Source of the DNA: a virus
Strand: one strand, 5' to 3'
Virus record (IMG/VR): IMGVR_UViG_3300027797_000044
Location: 1 to 47,736 of that record
Length of the DNA stretch: 47,736 bases
The notes under the pieces are model-generated. The model was not told the DNA's origin. It ran no database searches and saw only the letters and a program-made list of their open reading frames with translations. A program made the translations under genes and the position numbers. Below, piece by piece: positions 31,122 to 38,846 of this stretch; position 1 is the first letter of the stretch; every line of letters begins with the position of its first letter.

Positions 31122-32527
31122 TAGTAAATTGCTGTTACAAGTGGGATGGTTGCATCACTCGTCCCGTCAGATATAAACACGGTCATCACATCGTTTGTTA
31201 CTGGAGTTGTGACATACGAAGTGCTTGCGGTGTAATAGTTGTACGCGCCTACCACGGAGCTATCAAAAACCCCGTTGATGTAGAACTTAAAGGTGACGCC
31301 AGATGCGTTAAGTTTGTTATAGAACCAGCCTCCACCAGTATTCATAAATCCATATCCGGCAGACCATGAGCCTCCGCTGACATACAGGCTGGCAGACGAT
31401 GAAGTCATTGTGATGATGTCTAAATAATTATTAGCACCGTTTGCACCGTTTGCACCGTTTGCACCGGCAGGTCCAATCAAGGTTGCCGTAGTCTGGGTCG
31501 TGCCGTCCGGAAAAACCAACCCGCCGCCATTGGTAGCGAGGTTGAACTTGCCGTCATAGGGCGTGAACTTGTGCAGATAATGAGTGCCTGCGCCTGTGTC
31601 ATTGTAAGAGTCAATGACAAGGTCGGTATTTAAAGTGTTGTTGATCTGCGTGACAACAACAGCACCAGTTAATGTGCCTCCAGCAAGTGGCAGATAAGAA
31701 CCACCACCGCTAACTGCCATCCAAGTCCCGTTGTATCGGGCGTATTGAATACTGTTACTTGGTGCATCTGGAATAAAACCAGATGGATTGGACTGAAGGT
31801 AATAGGTCGATGCAGCCAGGGAAGCCGTTAGGTACGCTTGGTTCTTAACGAAAGCCGTGGTGGCAATACTGGTGTCGTTGTCACTGGTCGCAGGCGTTAC
31901 GGATTTTGGGTCGCCCGTAAAGGTCGGGCTGGCAAGCGGTGCCTTAAGGTTGTCGGCGGTCGTGACGAAGGCCGTAGTCGCAATCGCGGTCGTTGAGTTT
32001 CCAGCCGTTTGAGTGACGGCAATCGTGCCCGTTGGCAGGTTAGGCGTTCCGGTAAAGGTCGGGGAAACCAAGGTGGCGTAAGCCGATAGATCAATACTGA
32101 CAGTTTGCGTCCCAGAATTGTACGCCAAAGGAGACGTGGCAGCAATAACGCCGGTTGCACCGGTTGCACCGGTGGCGCCCGTGGGGCCCTGAATTCCCTG
32201 GGCTCCGGTGGCCCCAGCAGCTCCCGTAGCTCCCGTAGCTCCAGTTAATCCAGTTGGTCCGGTAGCTCCGGTAGCTCCAACAGCCCCGGTGGCGCCTGTA
32301 GGTCCAGTTAATCCAGTAGGTCCAGCAACGCCAGTTGGTCCAGTGTTGCCAATAACACCCTGAATCCCTTGCGGCCCGGTTAATCCCGTAGGCCCAGTTA
32401 AGCCAATAGGACCAGTCAATCCAGCGGGTCCGGTAGCCCCAACTGCGCCAGCAATTCCCTGAGGTCCAGGGACTCCAATGCTTAACTTTAATAAGACCGA
32501 GGAAGATGTAGTTATTGTTAAAGCCAT
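31121..32527 (-). CDS. Collagen-like tail fibre protein
   Basis: The protein has 468 residues from ATG 32527, which follows an A-rich leader; an in-frame codon upstream would add a Cys-rich segment inside the neighbouring gene. A short N-terminus is followed by 37 consecutive Gly-X-Y triplets (about 18-128), many GPT, GAT and GLT. Two copies of a 'SPTFTG...TTAFV' phage fibre repeat follow (about 155-230). A '[12 protein letters not shown]' motif, common in T4-type fibres, comes next, then a short GAN-repeat and a beta-rich tip. It probably trimerises and binds the host surface. Confidence 0.85.
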   Translation of the reverse strand: MALTITTSSSVLLKLSIGVPGPQGIAGAVGATGPAGLTGPIGLTGPTGLTGPQGIQGVIGNTGPTGVAGPTGLTGPTGATGAVGATGATGPTGLTGATGATGAAGATGAQGIQGPTGATGATGATGVIAATSPLAYNSGTQTVSIDLSAYATLVSPTFTGTPNLPTGTIAVTQTAGNSTTAIATTAFVTTADNLKAPLASPTFTGDPKSVTPATSDNDTSIATTAFVKNQAYLTASLAASTYYLQSNPSGFIPDAPSNSIQYARYNGTWMAVSGGGSYLPLAGGTLTGAVVVTQINNTLNTDLVIDSYNDTGAGTHYLHKFTPYDGKFNLATNGGGLVFPDGTTQTTATLIGPAGANGANGANGANNYLDIITMTSSSASLYVSGGSWSAGYGFMNTGGGWFYNKLNASGVTFKFYINGVFDSSVVGAYNYYTASTSYVTTPVTNDVMTVFISDGTSDATIPLVTAIY

Positions 32528-32529
32528 TT

Positions 32530-32832
32530 TTAAGCGGTAATGTGTTTTACAACATTTATTGCAATTGTTTCGGTGTACCAAGTAGATCCACCAGATGTTA
32601 GTTTAAAATCAATATTCCCAACTCCAATGCTCCAAGCAGATGTATTTGCGGTAGCCGTAAACTCTAAGTTGTTAACATTTTTAACAACAGTTATAGAGCG
32701 AAGAACACCTTGTGAGTCAATGAAAGTAGAGGTAATTGTAACGCCAGACAGGTTGGCGGGCCACCCTGTTTCCGGCGTGTAAAGAGCCGTCCAGCCCAAG
32801 CTCTGGCCCTGTTTGTGGGTTAGACTAGTCAT
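32530..32832 (-). CDS. Small beta-rich tail-associated protein
   Basis: The protein has 100 residues starting Met-Thr-Ser-Leu-Thr-His-Lys-Gln-Gly. Alternating strands and many Thr, Ser and Val residues suggest an Ig-like beta sandwich, as in small baseplate or fibre-base proteins that open with a 'KQG' segment. It is the first gene of the leftward virion operon. The frame stays open far upstream into the GC-rich control region, but that extension is Arg/Pro-rich and not credible. Confidence 0.65.
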   Translation of the reverse strand: MTSLTHKQGQSLGWTALYTPETGWPANLSGVTITSTFIDSQGVLRSITVVKNVNNLEFTATANTSAWSIGVGNIDFKLTSGGSTWYTETIAINVVKHITA

Positions 32833-33130
32833 TTTGAAAGACTGTGCGGCCAAATGGAAGGAGGTCAACATTTTTGAAAATTGCGAAATTTTAGCGCGCG
32901 GGGGGGATCGAAATCGGACCGAGCGGCTCGGGGGTGTGGGGCGGGGTCGGCGACCCCTTCGGGGTCGAGGCGGGGAGCGGGGCGGTCGGGGCGTCGAGCT
33001 CGGCCTGAGGCCGGCGACGGCAGCGCTCAGCAACTACACCAGGCTCGGGTCGGGATACGACCAGGGCGAGCCCCCAAGCGGCTCGGGTCGGGGCTCGACA
33101 GCAGGGCTTGAGTCCGGGGCTTGGGGGTGC

Positions 33131-33182
33131 AAACCGCGTAGCCTTTTTGGGGCTCGGGGCGACCGGAAAACCTACGCGGTTT
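33131..33182. repeat. 11-bp inverted repeat
   Basis: AAACCGCGTAG (33131-33141) and CTACGCGGTTT (33172-33182) are perfect inverted copies separated by 30 bases. They could pair as a long hairpin or mark two half-sites for a regulator in the divergent control region. Confidence 0.75.
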
Positions 33183-33343
33183 TGAGCCCTCCCACTGATC
33201 GGTTGGGGCGAGTTCGCGAACCCCTCCCCGATGCCCCCACGATGCCCCCAGACGCCACGAGGGGGCGAGGCAAGGGGCGAGGCAGGGCAAGGGGGCGAGA
33301 CGACCGCTAAGCAGCCGACAGCGCCCGGTGCCGATTGTCCCGA

Positions 33344-33361
33344 TTTGCGCTTGCAACCCAA
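33344..33361 (+). promoter_or_regulatory. Repeated 18-bp leader element, copy 1
   Basis: TTTGCGCTTGCAACCCAA occurs here, 32 bases before ATG 33394, and again at 35096-35113, 31 bases before ATG 35145. Equal spacing to two Met-Ser starts points to a duplicated promoter or translation leader. TTGCGC with a TAGTCC 17 bases on could be read as a weak sigma-70 pair here, but the second copy lacks a comparable -10. Confidence 0.6.
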
Positions 33362-33393
33362 ACAAGCTAGTCCCAACTTGAGCCCCTCCCACC

Positions 33394-33861
33394 ATGAGCA
33401 CCCCCAAAATCCCCCGAACCGACTTCGCGACAATCGCGAAGGCCGGAAATTACACCCTAAGCCCCGAGGCCGCTAGGGCTCGCAAGGCCTATATCCACGC
33501 CACGCCCAAACAACTAGCTTGGGCAGCTGACGCCCTTGGCAGCGCGTTGAAGAAGGACGTGGCCGATGCTCTCGCGGTTCGCCGCAAGCATGGCTCAACG
33601 CTCGAAGCCCTGCCCCCGGTCGGCAAGGCCTTCGGCTCAGCTTCGGCCAACTACGAAGCCGCATGCCGTGTCCACGCGACCGCCATCAGTGTGCTCTCGT
33701 CATGGGTCAATGCAGACGCCCCGGAGCAGTGGCTACGCTGGACCGACTACGACGGCGCGCCCATGGCTTCCCGCGTGCTGCCTCAGTTAGAGGACGGACA
33801 CCCCTATCTGTGGCTGCCCGACTACGGCCGCGACTATTGGGCCAGCCGCTGCGGCATCTAA
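33394..33861 (+). CDS. Unknown protein, first gene of the plus-strand array
   Basis: The protein has 155 residues, helical in its first two thirds (Ala/Lys-rich). The C-terminus is Trp/Asp/Tyr-rich and includes two Trp-Leu pairs. The start follows the leader CCCCTCCCACC, shared with several array genes. Codons 10-17 contain a perfect inverted repeat, CTTCGCGA-CAA-TCGCGAAG (33423-33441), a possible autoregulatory site. Being first in the array, it may be the earliest product. Not recognised. Confidence 0.65.
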   Translation: MSTPKIPRTDFATIAKAGNYTLSPEAARARKAYIHATPKQLAWAADALGSALKKDVADALAVRRKHGSTLEALPPVGKAFGSASANYEAACRVHATAISVLSSWVNADAPEQWLRWTDYDGAPMASRVLPQLEDGHPYLWLPDYGRDYWASRCGI

Positions 33862-33882
33862 TCACCCCGAACCCTTCCCACC

Positions 33883-34338
33883 ATGAAACCACGCAAGCCC
33901 ACCCCCACGCAAGCCGAAGCCCTTGCGGTGCTCAACGAGCACCTTAAGGACGGCTACGGCGAACCACTGACCTACCCCTTTGACGAGGGCAAGGCGCTCA
34001 CAGTCGCCGACCTCATTAACCTAAAAGACGCCCGAGCGACCACAGGAAAGAAGCTTGAGGGCTGGAGCAGGTCCGCAATCTTCCTCTCGGTCAATAGCCT
34101 GGTCGAACGTTATGAGGCCATGCCCGAAGCCGAGCGGGTAGCCGAGTGTCACGGCGAACACATATCGGGTTGGTTCGAGGAGCAGGGCTATGACGAGGCC
34201 GACCACGAAGGGGAGTTTCTTAGCACCCCTTCCCACTATTGGCCGGACCGCAAGGAGGGGAAACCCCCGAGCGTAAACGACTACCGAGACGCCCTTGAGC
34301 ACTGCGCACGAAACGGCATTTTAGCTTTCACCTCATAA
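33883..34338 (+). CDS. Unknown acidic protein
   Basis: The protein has 151 residues, mixed alpha/beta, with an acidic middle (WFEEQGYDEADHEGEF) and no membrane segment. The start has the CCCTTCCCACC leader and lies 21 bases after the previous stop. Not recognised. Confidence 0.65.
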   Translation: MKPRKPTPTQAEALAVLNEHLKDGYGEPLTYPFDEGKALTVADLINLKDARATTGKKLEGWSRSAIFLSVNSLVERYEAMPEAERVAECHGEHISGWFEEQGYDEADHEGEFLSTPSHYWPDRKEGKPPSVNDYRDALEHCARNGILAFTS

Positions 34339-34351
34339 CCCCCTTCCCACC

Positions 34352-34561
34352 ATGAAACCAACCCGACCACCCCGAGGCCGTAAGCCTCACCTGCTCACCC
34401 GCCTCGAAGCCCTAGCCCGACAAGTCCGGGCTTTGGGCTTCCAAGCCTACGCACTCGGCAACGAGCTTGCAACCCTCAGGGGCGAAGCCGACCGGCAGCG
34501 CAACCCGCACAACCCCCGCACCCGCCTCGAGCGATTGGCAAAGGAGGCACGCCGTGGCTAA
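34352..34561 (+). CDS. Basic helical 69-aa protein
   Basis: A short protein very rich in Arg, Leu and Ala. It looks like one long amphipathic helix after a Pro/Arg/Lys-rich start (KPTRPPRGRKPH), consistent with nucleic-acid or protein binding. It has the CCCTTCCCACC leader. Its last bases contain the start of the next gene. Not recognised. Confidence 0.6.
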   Translation: MKPTRPPRGRKPHLLTRLEALARQVRALGFQAYALGNELATLRGEADRQRNPHNPRTRLERLAKEARRG

Positions 34562-34808
34562 TCAAACCCTAACCCGAGCGGAGGCCTATCAGCTAAACCG
34601 ATCAGCCTTAGCCCTTGAGCGTATTGCCTGTCACCTCGAGGCCTTAGCCGACCGAACCGCAGCGAGCGACCCGCAGGGCTCGGCCTTGACGCTCGAGTGC
34701 GCAAGCGAGCTGGCCCACCATGCGGACGCAATCCGCGAAGCTACTGGGCTCAACGGCCGAACCGAGGCAAACCTCGAAGCCCTCACCCGCAACCCTTCCA
34801 CCCGATGA
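34554..34808 (+). CDS. 84-aa helical protein with GTG start
   Basis: The start is GTG at 34554, seven bases after a strong AAGGAGG site, one of the few clear Shine-Dalgarno sequences here. It overlaps the previous stop by 8 bases. The protein is Ala/Leu/Glu-rich and helical, resembling phage proteins that list several 'LExIAxxLEAL' heptads. Not recognised. Confidence 0.65.
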   Translation: MANQTLTRAEAYQLNRSALALERIACHLEALADRTAASDPQGSALTLECASELAHHADAIREATGLNGRTEANLEALTRNPSTR

Positions 34809-35092
34809 GCAGCGAGCCCGAAGGCCTCCGCCTAAGCCTCTACGCCGTCCGATGCGTCTATGATGCCGAAGGACACCCCCGCACAAAGGAAGCCCCACAA
34901 GGGGCTTGCGGGTGCTGTCTAAAGGCCTACCCCGTGCCCGGTGCAGACGCTACAGGCTCATGGCTAGTCCGAGCCTTCTATCAAACGGCGGAGAAGGACG
35001 TGCTCGAGATTGGGCGCCACCGGTGGGCTTGCCACCTTTGCCTTTCCATGTGGGACGATGGGATAAACGCGGAGGGGGTTTATGACCTCTAA
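34805..35092 (+). CDS. Cysteine-rich putative zinc-binding protein
   Basis: The protein has 95 residues. CGCC near 35-38 and CHLC near 76-79 form two cysteine knuckles that could bind one zinc. The start overlaps the previous stop as ATGA. Small zinc-ribbon proteins are common among early phage genes that bind host factors, but no specific family is recognised. Confidence 0.65.
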   Translation: MSSEPEGLRLSLYAVRCVYDAEGHPRTKEAPQGACGCCLKAYPVPGADATGSWLVRAFYQTAEKDVLEIGRHRWACHLCLSMWDDGINAEGVYDL

Positions 35093-35095
35093 CAG

Positions 35096-35113
35096 TTTGC
35101 GCTTGCAACCCAA
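35096..35113 (+). promoter_or_regulatory. Repeated 18-bp leader element, copy 2
   Basis: This is an identical copy of the element at 33344-33361. It begins three bases after the stop of the preceding gene and lies 31 bases before ATG 35145. Its presence in mid-array suggests a second internal promoter or leader. Confidence 0.6.
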
Positions 35114-35144
35114 CCCGAACCCCTCAAACACTGACTTCCCTGCC

Positions 35145-35561
35145 ATGAGCAAAACCAAAACACCCAGCCCCAAGGCCTTGAAAGAGGCCGTCATTGATAA
35201 GGCCGCAACGGCCTTTGTCTTCCACCCGCAGAACATGAGCCGTGCGCTGATCCGCACCCGCTACATCCCTTGCACGGACACAAAGGGGAGCCGAGTCAAG
35301 GCCTACACCCGAAGCGGTCGCAAGGGGGAGCCGAGCCTGGTCATCTCTTACGACCATGGCTTGAACGCGTCCGGCAATCACAGCAAAGCAGCCGCCGCCC
35401 TGGCCCTCTTTCTCGGATGGGTTAAGGAGGACGGCGAAAAGGTTTTGTGCGGTGCAACAGGCGACGACGGAACCGGCTCGTTTGTTATTATCAACGCAGT
35501 AGAAAACGCCAACACCCACGAAAGTCAGCGCGCCAACGCAGGGGAGGGCTTCGCCGCCTAA
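35145..35561 (+). CDS. Unknown protein following the second leader element
   Basis: The protein has 138 residues from ATG 35145. The repeated leader at matching distance favours this start. An in-frame ATG at 35082 with a GGAGG site would add 21 residues and is the alternative. The sequence is mixed alpha/beta with a basic middle (TKGSRVKAYTRSGRKGEP). Its Asn/Asp/Gly-rich C-terminal part contains 'GDDGTGSFVIINAV'. Not recognised. Confidence 0.65.
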   Translation: MSKTKTPSPKALKEAVIDKAATAFVFHPQNMSRALIRTRYIPCTDTKGSRVKAYTRSGRKGEPSLVISYDHGLNASGNHSKAAAALALFLGWVKEDGEKVLCGATGDDGTGSFVIINAVENANTHESQRANAGEGFAA

Positions 35562-35562
35562 C

Positions 35563-35880
35563 ATGAGCCACCCAAACGACACCGGCAGGGCTTGGCGGAT
35601 TGTTTTAGATCACTCCCCGAGAGGGGAGACTTTTAGCCGTTATCTCGAGATTTACGAGACGGACGAAAAGGGCGACTTCGTGCGCGTGACCGCTTCCGTT
35701 TATGCGGAGGCCCACGAGACAAACGAGGAAGCAATCCTAGCGACATGGGAGCAACTCAAGGACCCGGTCGGCCCCGCTTGGTGTGCCGATAAAGACGAAT
35801 ACGGCGAGACGATTGACGGCGTTCGCTGGCTAGCCGAGGCCCTCGGCATCAACCTCGAACCAAACAAGCCCCAGGCCTAA
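35563..35880 (+). CDS. Unknown acidic 105-aa protein
   Basis: Acidic alpha/beta protein (many Asp/Glu; 'RYLEIYETDEKGDFVRV' reads as a beta hairpin). Small acidic phage proteins sometimes mimic DNA or block host nucleases, but there is no specific signature here. It starts one base after the previous stop. Confidence 0.6.
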   Translation: MSHPNDTGRAWRIVLDHSPRGETFSRYLEIYETDEKGDFVRVTASVYAEAHETNEEAILATWEQLKDPVGPAWCADKDEYGETIDGVRWLAEALGINLEPNKPQA

Positions 35881-35908
35881 GCCTGGGCATCCCTTTCCCC
35901 CTACACGC

Positions 35909-36202
35909 ATGAGCACCAACCCCACCGGCAAGTATAAACCAAAACCCCACGCCTTCGACGCCACTGACATGGCAGTCGCAGCAGACGCCCGCCAGCTCCT
36001 CAAGGTAGCACTCCGCAACCTTGACGAGATGAAGGCAAGGCACGAGGACGCCGAGGAGATCGCAAAGCTTGCAAAGACCGAGCCCGATATGAACCCCGAC
36101 TTTTGCCGGGCCCTCGCAAATGAGCTGAGACTCGCCGGCATCGAACACGCACGGCAGGCCTTCGCCCTTCTCCGCACCATCAGCCCACGCGCAAAGAAGT
36201 AA
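35909..36202 (+). CDS. Unknown helical 97-aa protein
   Basis: A Lys/Pro-rich N-terminus is followed by an almost continuous helical region with Ala, Leu, Glu and Arg in heptad-like spacing (ARQLLKVALRNLDEMKARHED). It has a pyrimidine-rich leader (CCCTTTCCCCC). Not recognised. Confidence 0.6.
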   Translation: MSTNPTGKYKPKPHAFDATDMAVAADARQLLKVALRNLDEMKARHEDAEEIAKLAKTEPDMNPDFCRALANELRLAGIEHARQAFALLRTISPRAKK

Positions 36203-36206
36203 GACC

Positions 36207-36434
36207 ATGGCCGACACATCTACCGACCTATTCAAACGGGCCAGCATGATCCGTTTTAACCGCGAAGCTAACGACCGGGCCCCGACCGCTTGGTTTGCCG
36301 CCCTACCCACCGAGGAGCAGGACGCTCTCAATCTCATGCTCGAACGCAACGCCAAGGACCTCGAACGCAAGGGTAAGGCCGCGGCCAAACGCGAGTCTCG
36401 GGCAATCCTTGAACAATACAAACGCAGAGCCTAA
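36207..36434 (+). CDS. Unknown charged helical 75-aa protein
   Basis: Strongly charged, with the C-terminal half a basic helix (RNAKDLERKGKAAAKRESR). It follows the previous gene by 4 bases. It could bind nucleic acid; not recognised. Confidence 0.6.
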   Translation: MADTSTDLFKRASMIRFNREANDRAPTAWFAALPTEEQDALNLMLERNAKDLERKGKAAAKRESRAILEQYKRRA

Positions 36435-36449
36435 CCCTTTCCCCCAACC

Positions 36450-36977
36450 ATGAACAAACAAGCCCAGGCCTTAACCAAGGCCATCAAAGACCTCGAAAGA
36501 ATTGCCGGCACTATGTCGGCAACGGACTTCGGGACACACCACCAACTGACCGATGTGCTCGAGGTGCTCCGCAAAGGGCTCGAGCCTGATCCGTTGACGA
36601 TCACCCAAGCAGCGCGCGAGGCGTTGAGCTACATCATTTGCACCGCAACGGAGGGCGGTCATTACACAAAGGAAGACTTCCGCCGGTGGGAGAAGTATGT
36701 GCACCGCGATGAGGAGGGCGGTCGCTTCTACGCAGAGGTCACAGTCATCCCCAACGACGACGTTGAAGGCATCCCGCTGGACCCGATCCGCATGACGCCC
36801 GAGGAACTCGGCAAGCGACTTCACCACGCCCTGGAGCACGGCAAGGTAGTCCCGAAGCACCGCAGCATTATTCTCCGCCTGTTAGACGGCGACGAAGATA
36901 TAGCGGGTGAGTGCGATGTGATTGACGCCGGTGTCATGATGCAGCTGGCCGTATATGGGGAGGTGGTTTATGGTTAA
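36450..36977 (+). CDS. Unknown 175-aa protein
   Basis: Two regions are visible. A helical N-terminus (about 1-65) comes first. An alpha/beta C-terminal part contains 'FYAEVTVIPNDDVEGIPLDPIRMT' and an acidic segment (DGDEDIAGECD). The leader CCTTTCCCCCAACC is of the array type. Not recognised. Confidence 0.65.
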   Translation: MNKQAQALTKAIKDLERIAGTMSATDFGTHHQLTDVLEVLRKGLEPDPLTITQAAREALSYIICTATEGGHYTKEDFRRWEKYVHRDEEGGRFYAEVTVIPNDDVEGIPLDPIRMTPEELGKRLHHALEHGKVVPKHRSIILRLLDGDEDIAGECDVIDAGVMMQLAVYGEVVYG

Positions 36978-37428
36978 CCCAACCCCCGAGCAGGTGCTCG
37001 AAGCCATCCGCATACTGATCGCCTCCGAGGGGCCGGTCATCCGCGAGTGCGTGGACGACTACATGGACGGCGTGGACGAGCGTATCATGTCCGCGCGCTT
37101 GCTCATGACGGCCACGGCACGGATCGCTAGCCATGTGTGCAGTGACTGCCACGCTCTCAGCTACGGCCACGGCAAGGACGCTGACCGCTTGCCCGATGAC
37201 GATAGTGTGGGCATGGAACACCGATCCAATCAATATTGGCACGGGGTCCAGGCTCGAGCCATGAGCCACTACATTGACGGCATCAACAAGGCACTGAGCT
37301 ACCACGACCGACTTGATAATCATTGTTATGCTTGGCCCGGTGACGGCATGAACCAAGCCGACTACCTCAACCAAAGTGCGCAGCTCAACATGGGTTGCCA
37401 CGACACCAACCCCCCATTTGGGAGCTAA
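36970..37428 (+). CDS. Unknown 152-aa His/Asp-rich protein
   Basis: The start is ATG 36970 after a GGAGG site at good spacing, overlapping the previous stop by 8 bases. The protein is helical and contains clustered Cys, His and Asp (HVCSDCHALSYGH; DRLDNHCYAWPGDGM). Metal binding is possible but no known enzyme motif is present. Confidence 0.65.
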   Translation: MVNPTPEQVLEAIRILIASEGPVIRECVDDYMDGVDERIMSARLLMTATARIASHVCSDCHALSYGHGKDADRLPDDDSVGMEHRSNQYWHGVQARAMSHYIDGINKALSYHDRLDNHCYAWPGDGMNQADYLNQSAQLNMGCHDTNPPFGS

Positions 37429-37429
37429 C

Positions 37430-37765
37430 ATGAAAACAGATTGGACCACCATCGACCCCGGCAGCGATCACATCATTGTCCGCTTGAAAAAGGGCGGTGA
37501 CAGCTGGACGATAGAGAACTACGGAACCGACACCGACGGAAGCCCACGCCTTTGTCTCCACGGAGACATTGGCGGGGTGATTGCCGAAGGCCAGGCCCTT
37601 GCCGAAGCGAACCCGAACGATCAGATTTATCTTGTCGAAGTGCGCTTCGTTCATCCATTCACCCCCAGGTCATATTTTCCCCCCCAGAACAAAAACCCAG
37701 AAACATACCACACGCACATGAATGACGCCATCACAACCAACACGGAGGATTCGACCGATGCCTAA
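37430..37765 (+). CDS. Unknown 111-aa protein
   Basis: It starts one base after the previous stop. The first 80 residues look like a compact beta domain ('DHIIVRLKKGGDSWTIENYG'). The tail is Pro/Asn/Thr-rich and disordered. Not recognised. Confidence 0.6.
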   Translation: MKTDWTTIDPGSDHIIVRLKKGGDSWTIENYGTDTDGSPRLCLHGDIGGVIAEGQALAEANPNDQIYLVEVRFVHPFTPRSYFPPQNKNPETYHTHMNDAITTNTEDSTDA

Positions 37766-38393
37766 CTGGGTATTCGGCTATCTCTCGGTCACTGCTCGCA
37801 CTCGCAAGCCCAAGGGCTTGAAGGATGCCGGTTTGACGATCGACAAGCACGGCAAGGTTTCCGACCTGCAGACATTCATCAAGGCAGTGCAAACGCCCAA
37901 GCCCACCTTTAACACCGGTGAGCCCGAGGGCGAGCGTGAGATCCTGCCCTTCGACTTCGAGCAGATCATCCCGACTCCGTGCGCGCTCTACGCTGCCGAG
38001 AAGATTTATTATGGCGACCCCGCACTGAAGAAGAAGCAGGAAGCCGAGGAGGCCAGGCTGACGAAGCTCTACGGCTACGGCAGTGCCTACGACTTCCATT
38101 GTGGCGAGTGGGACACGAAGTGGAACGCTTGCGACTGCGAGGTAGTTACGGACAAGGATGGACCCATCGAGGTCACGAAGACCTTTCACGAGGTTATCTA
38201 CCGCTTTCAAACGGCATGGTCGCCGCCGGTTGCGGTGATCAAGAAAGCCAGCAAGATGTGGCCGAGCTTCCGCTTTAGTTACGACTGCGAGGAAGAGGCC
38301 AATATGTTCGACCCGTTCACCGCGAAGTTCAAGGCCGGTCTTCAAACCAGCTTCAAGAGCCGCAAGCCGGAGGATGACGAGAGCGATGAGTAA
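37758..38393 (+). CDS. Api92-like ferredoxin-fold protein
   Basis: The protein has 211 residues. It starts MPNW.. and carries 'YGYGSAYDFHCGEWDTKWNA' (about 112-131), followed by 'FQTAWSPP'. This is the conserved core of the phage/plasmid Api92-like family (DUF1281-type), whose role is unknown. The start has a GGAGG site 8 bases upstream and overlaps the previous gene by 8 bases. Confidence 0.75.
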   Translation: MPNWVFGYLSVTARTRKPKGLKDAGLTIDKHGKVSDLQTFIKAVQTPKPTFNTGEPEGEREILPFDFEQIIPTPCALYAAEKIYYGDPALKKKQEAEEARLTKLYGYGSAYDFHCGEWDTKWNACDCEVVTDKDGPIEVTKTFHEVIYRFQTAWSPPVAVIKKASKMWPSFRFSYDCEEEANMFDPFTAKFKAGLQTSFKSRKPEDDESDE

Positions 38394-38643
38394 GCTCGTT
38401 CTCCTCAAGCGGTATGTGTGCTACGAGATGCGAGACGAGAGCATCATTGACAGAAGTGTTGAGGCTGTAGTGGCCATCAACCCCGATCATGTCATCAAAG
38501 TGTCCCCACGGAAGTCCTCCACGCGCGACGACATGTTCTGCTCGTCGGAGTATTTCTGCCAAGTCGTAACCTCCAATAGTGGCAGCACCTCAGTCGAAGG
38601 CACTCTTAACGAGGTCCTCGCCCAACTCCAACCGACACCATGA
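38386..38643 (+). CDS. Unknown 85-aa protein
   Basis: A small alpha/beta protein with an N-terminal strand pair (KLVLLKRYVCYEMRDES) and several Ser/Val stretches. The chosen ATG 38386 overlaps the previous stop by 8 bases; an in-frame ATG four codons earlier (38374) is possible. Not recognised. Confidence 0.6.
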   Translation: MSKLVLLKRYVCYEMRDESIIDRSVEAVVAINPDHVIKVSPRKSSTRDDMFCSSEYFCQVVTSNSGSTSVEGTLNEVLAQLQPTP

Positions 38644-38846
38644 AATCGAAACTGCAATACATCAAGGGTTCGGCCGTCAAGGCACTGATCCGCAACACCA
38701 CCGGCAAGCGAACCTCCAAGGAGTTCCTGGAGGCCCTTGACCGCTACGTGGCCATGAAGGTAGCCAAGTGTGCCCAGGAGCACAATGGGGGCAAGAAGAC
38801 AGTGGACGGCAGTGTCGCCGCCTACACCCTGGGGGTGCCAAAATGA
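38640..38846 (+). CDS. Candidate histone-fold DNA-binding protein
   Basis: The protein has 68 residues, basic, with predicted helix-loop-helix-loop-helix order. A short helix carries SAVKALIRN (11-19). Gly-Lys-Arg-Thr-Ser (22-26) forms the first loop, and a helix follows at about 27-48. Asn-Gly-Gly-Lys-Lys-Thr (49-54) forms the second loop before a short third helix. The R-T/S pair and (R/K)KT loop, with that spacing, match the minimal histone fold, especially the bacterial histone type with a short central helix. It would dimerise and coat or bend DNA. The start overlaps the previous stop as ATGA. The call rests on pattern matching by eye. Confidence 0.5.
   Translation: MKSKLQYIKGSAVKALIRNTTGKRTSKEFLEALDRYVAMKVAKCAQEHNGGKKTVDGSVAAYTLGVPK

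Larger units (their letters stand above)
32833..33393. promoter_or_regulatory. GC-rich divergent control region
   Basis: This 561-base gap separates the leftward virion operon from the rightward small-gene array, and I see no credible gene in it. It is much more GC-rich than the rest. It holds three alternating arms, GGGGTCG (32943-32949), CGACCCC (32951-32957) and GGGGTCG (32961-32967). It also holds two copies of GGCTCGGGTCGGG (33042-33054 and 33080-33092), with related GGCTCGGG elsewhere. GGGGCGAGGCA is repeated at a 12-base period (33262 and 33274), with a partial third copy at 33292. A palindrome GTTCGCGAAC lies at 33212-33221. Divergent promoters and an origin or operator cluster are likely; no classical -35/-10 pair was convincing. 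Confidence 0.6.

Noticed and set aside
32155-32480. Regularly spaced repeats that could suggest a CRISPR array
   Set aside because: They encode Gly-X-Y collagen triplets in frame in the fibre gene. The period is 9 to 18 bases with no spacers.
32813-33310. 165-codon plus-strand and 180-codon minus-strand open frames in the GC-rich region
   Set aside because: They exist because stop codons are rare in GC-rich DNA. The products are Arg/Gly/Pro-rich without structure, and the region is full of inverted repeats.
37731-38408. 225-codon minus-strand open frame
   Set aside because: It is antisense to the Api92-like gene, which has a family motif and a Shine-Dalgarno site.
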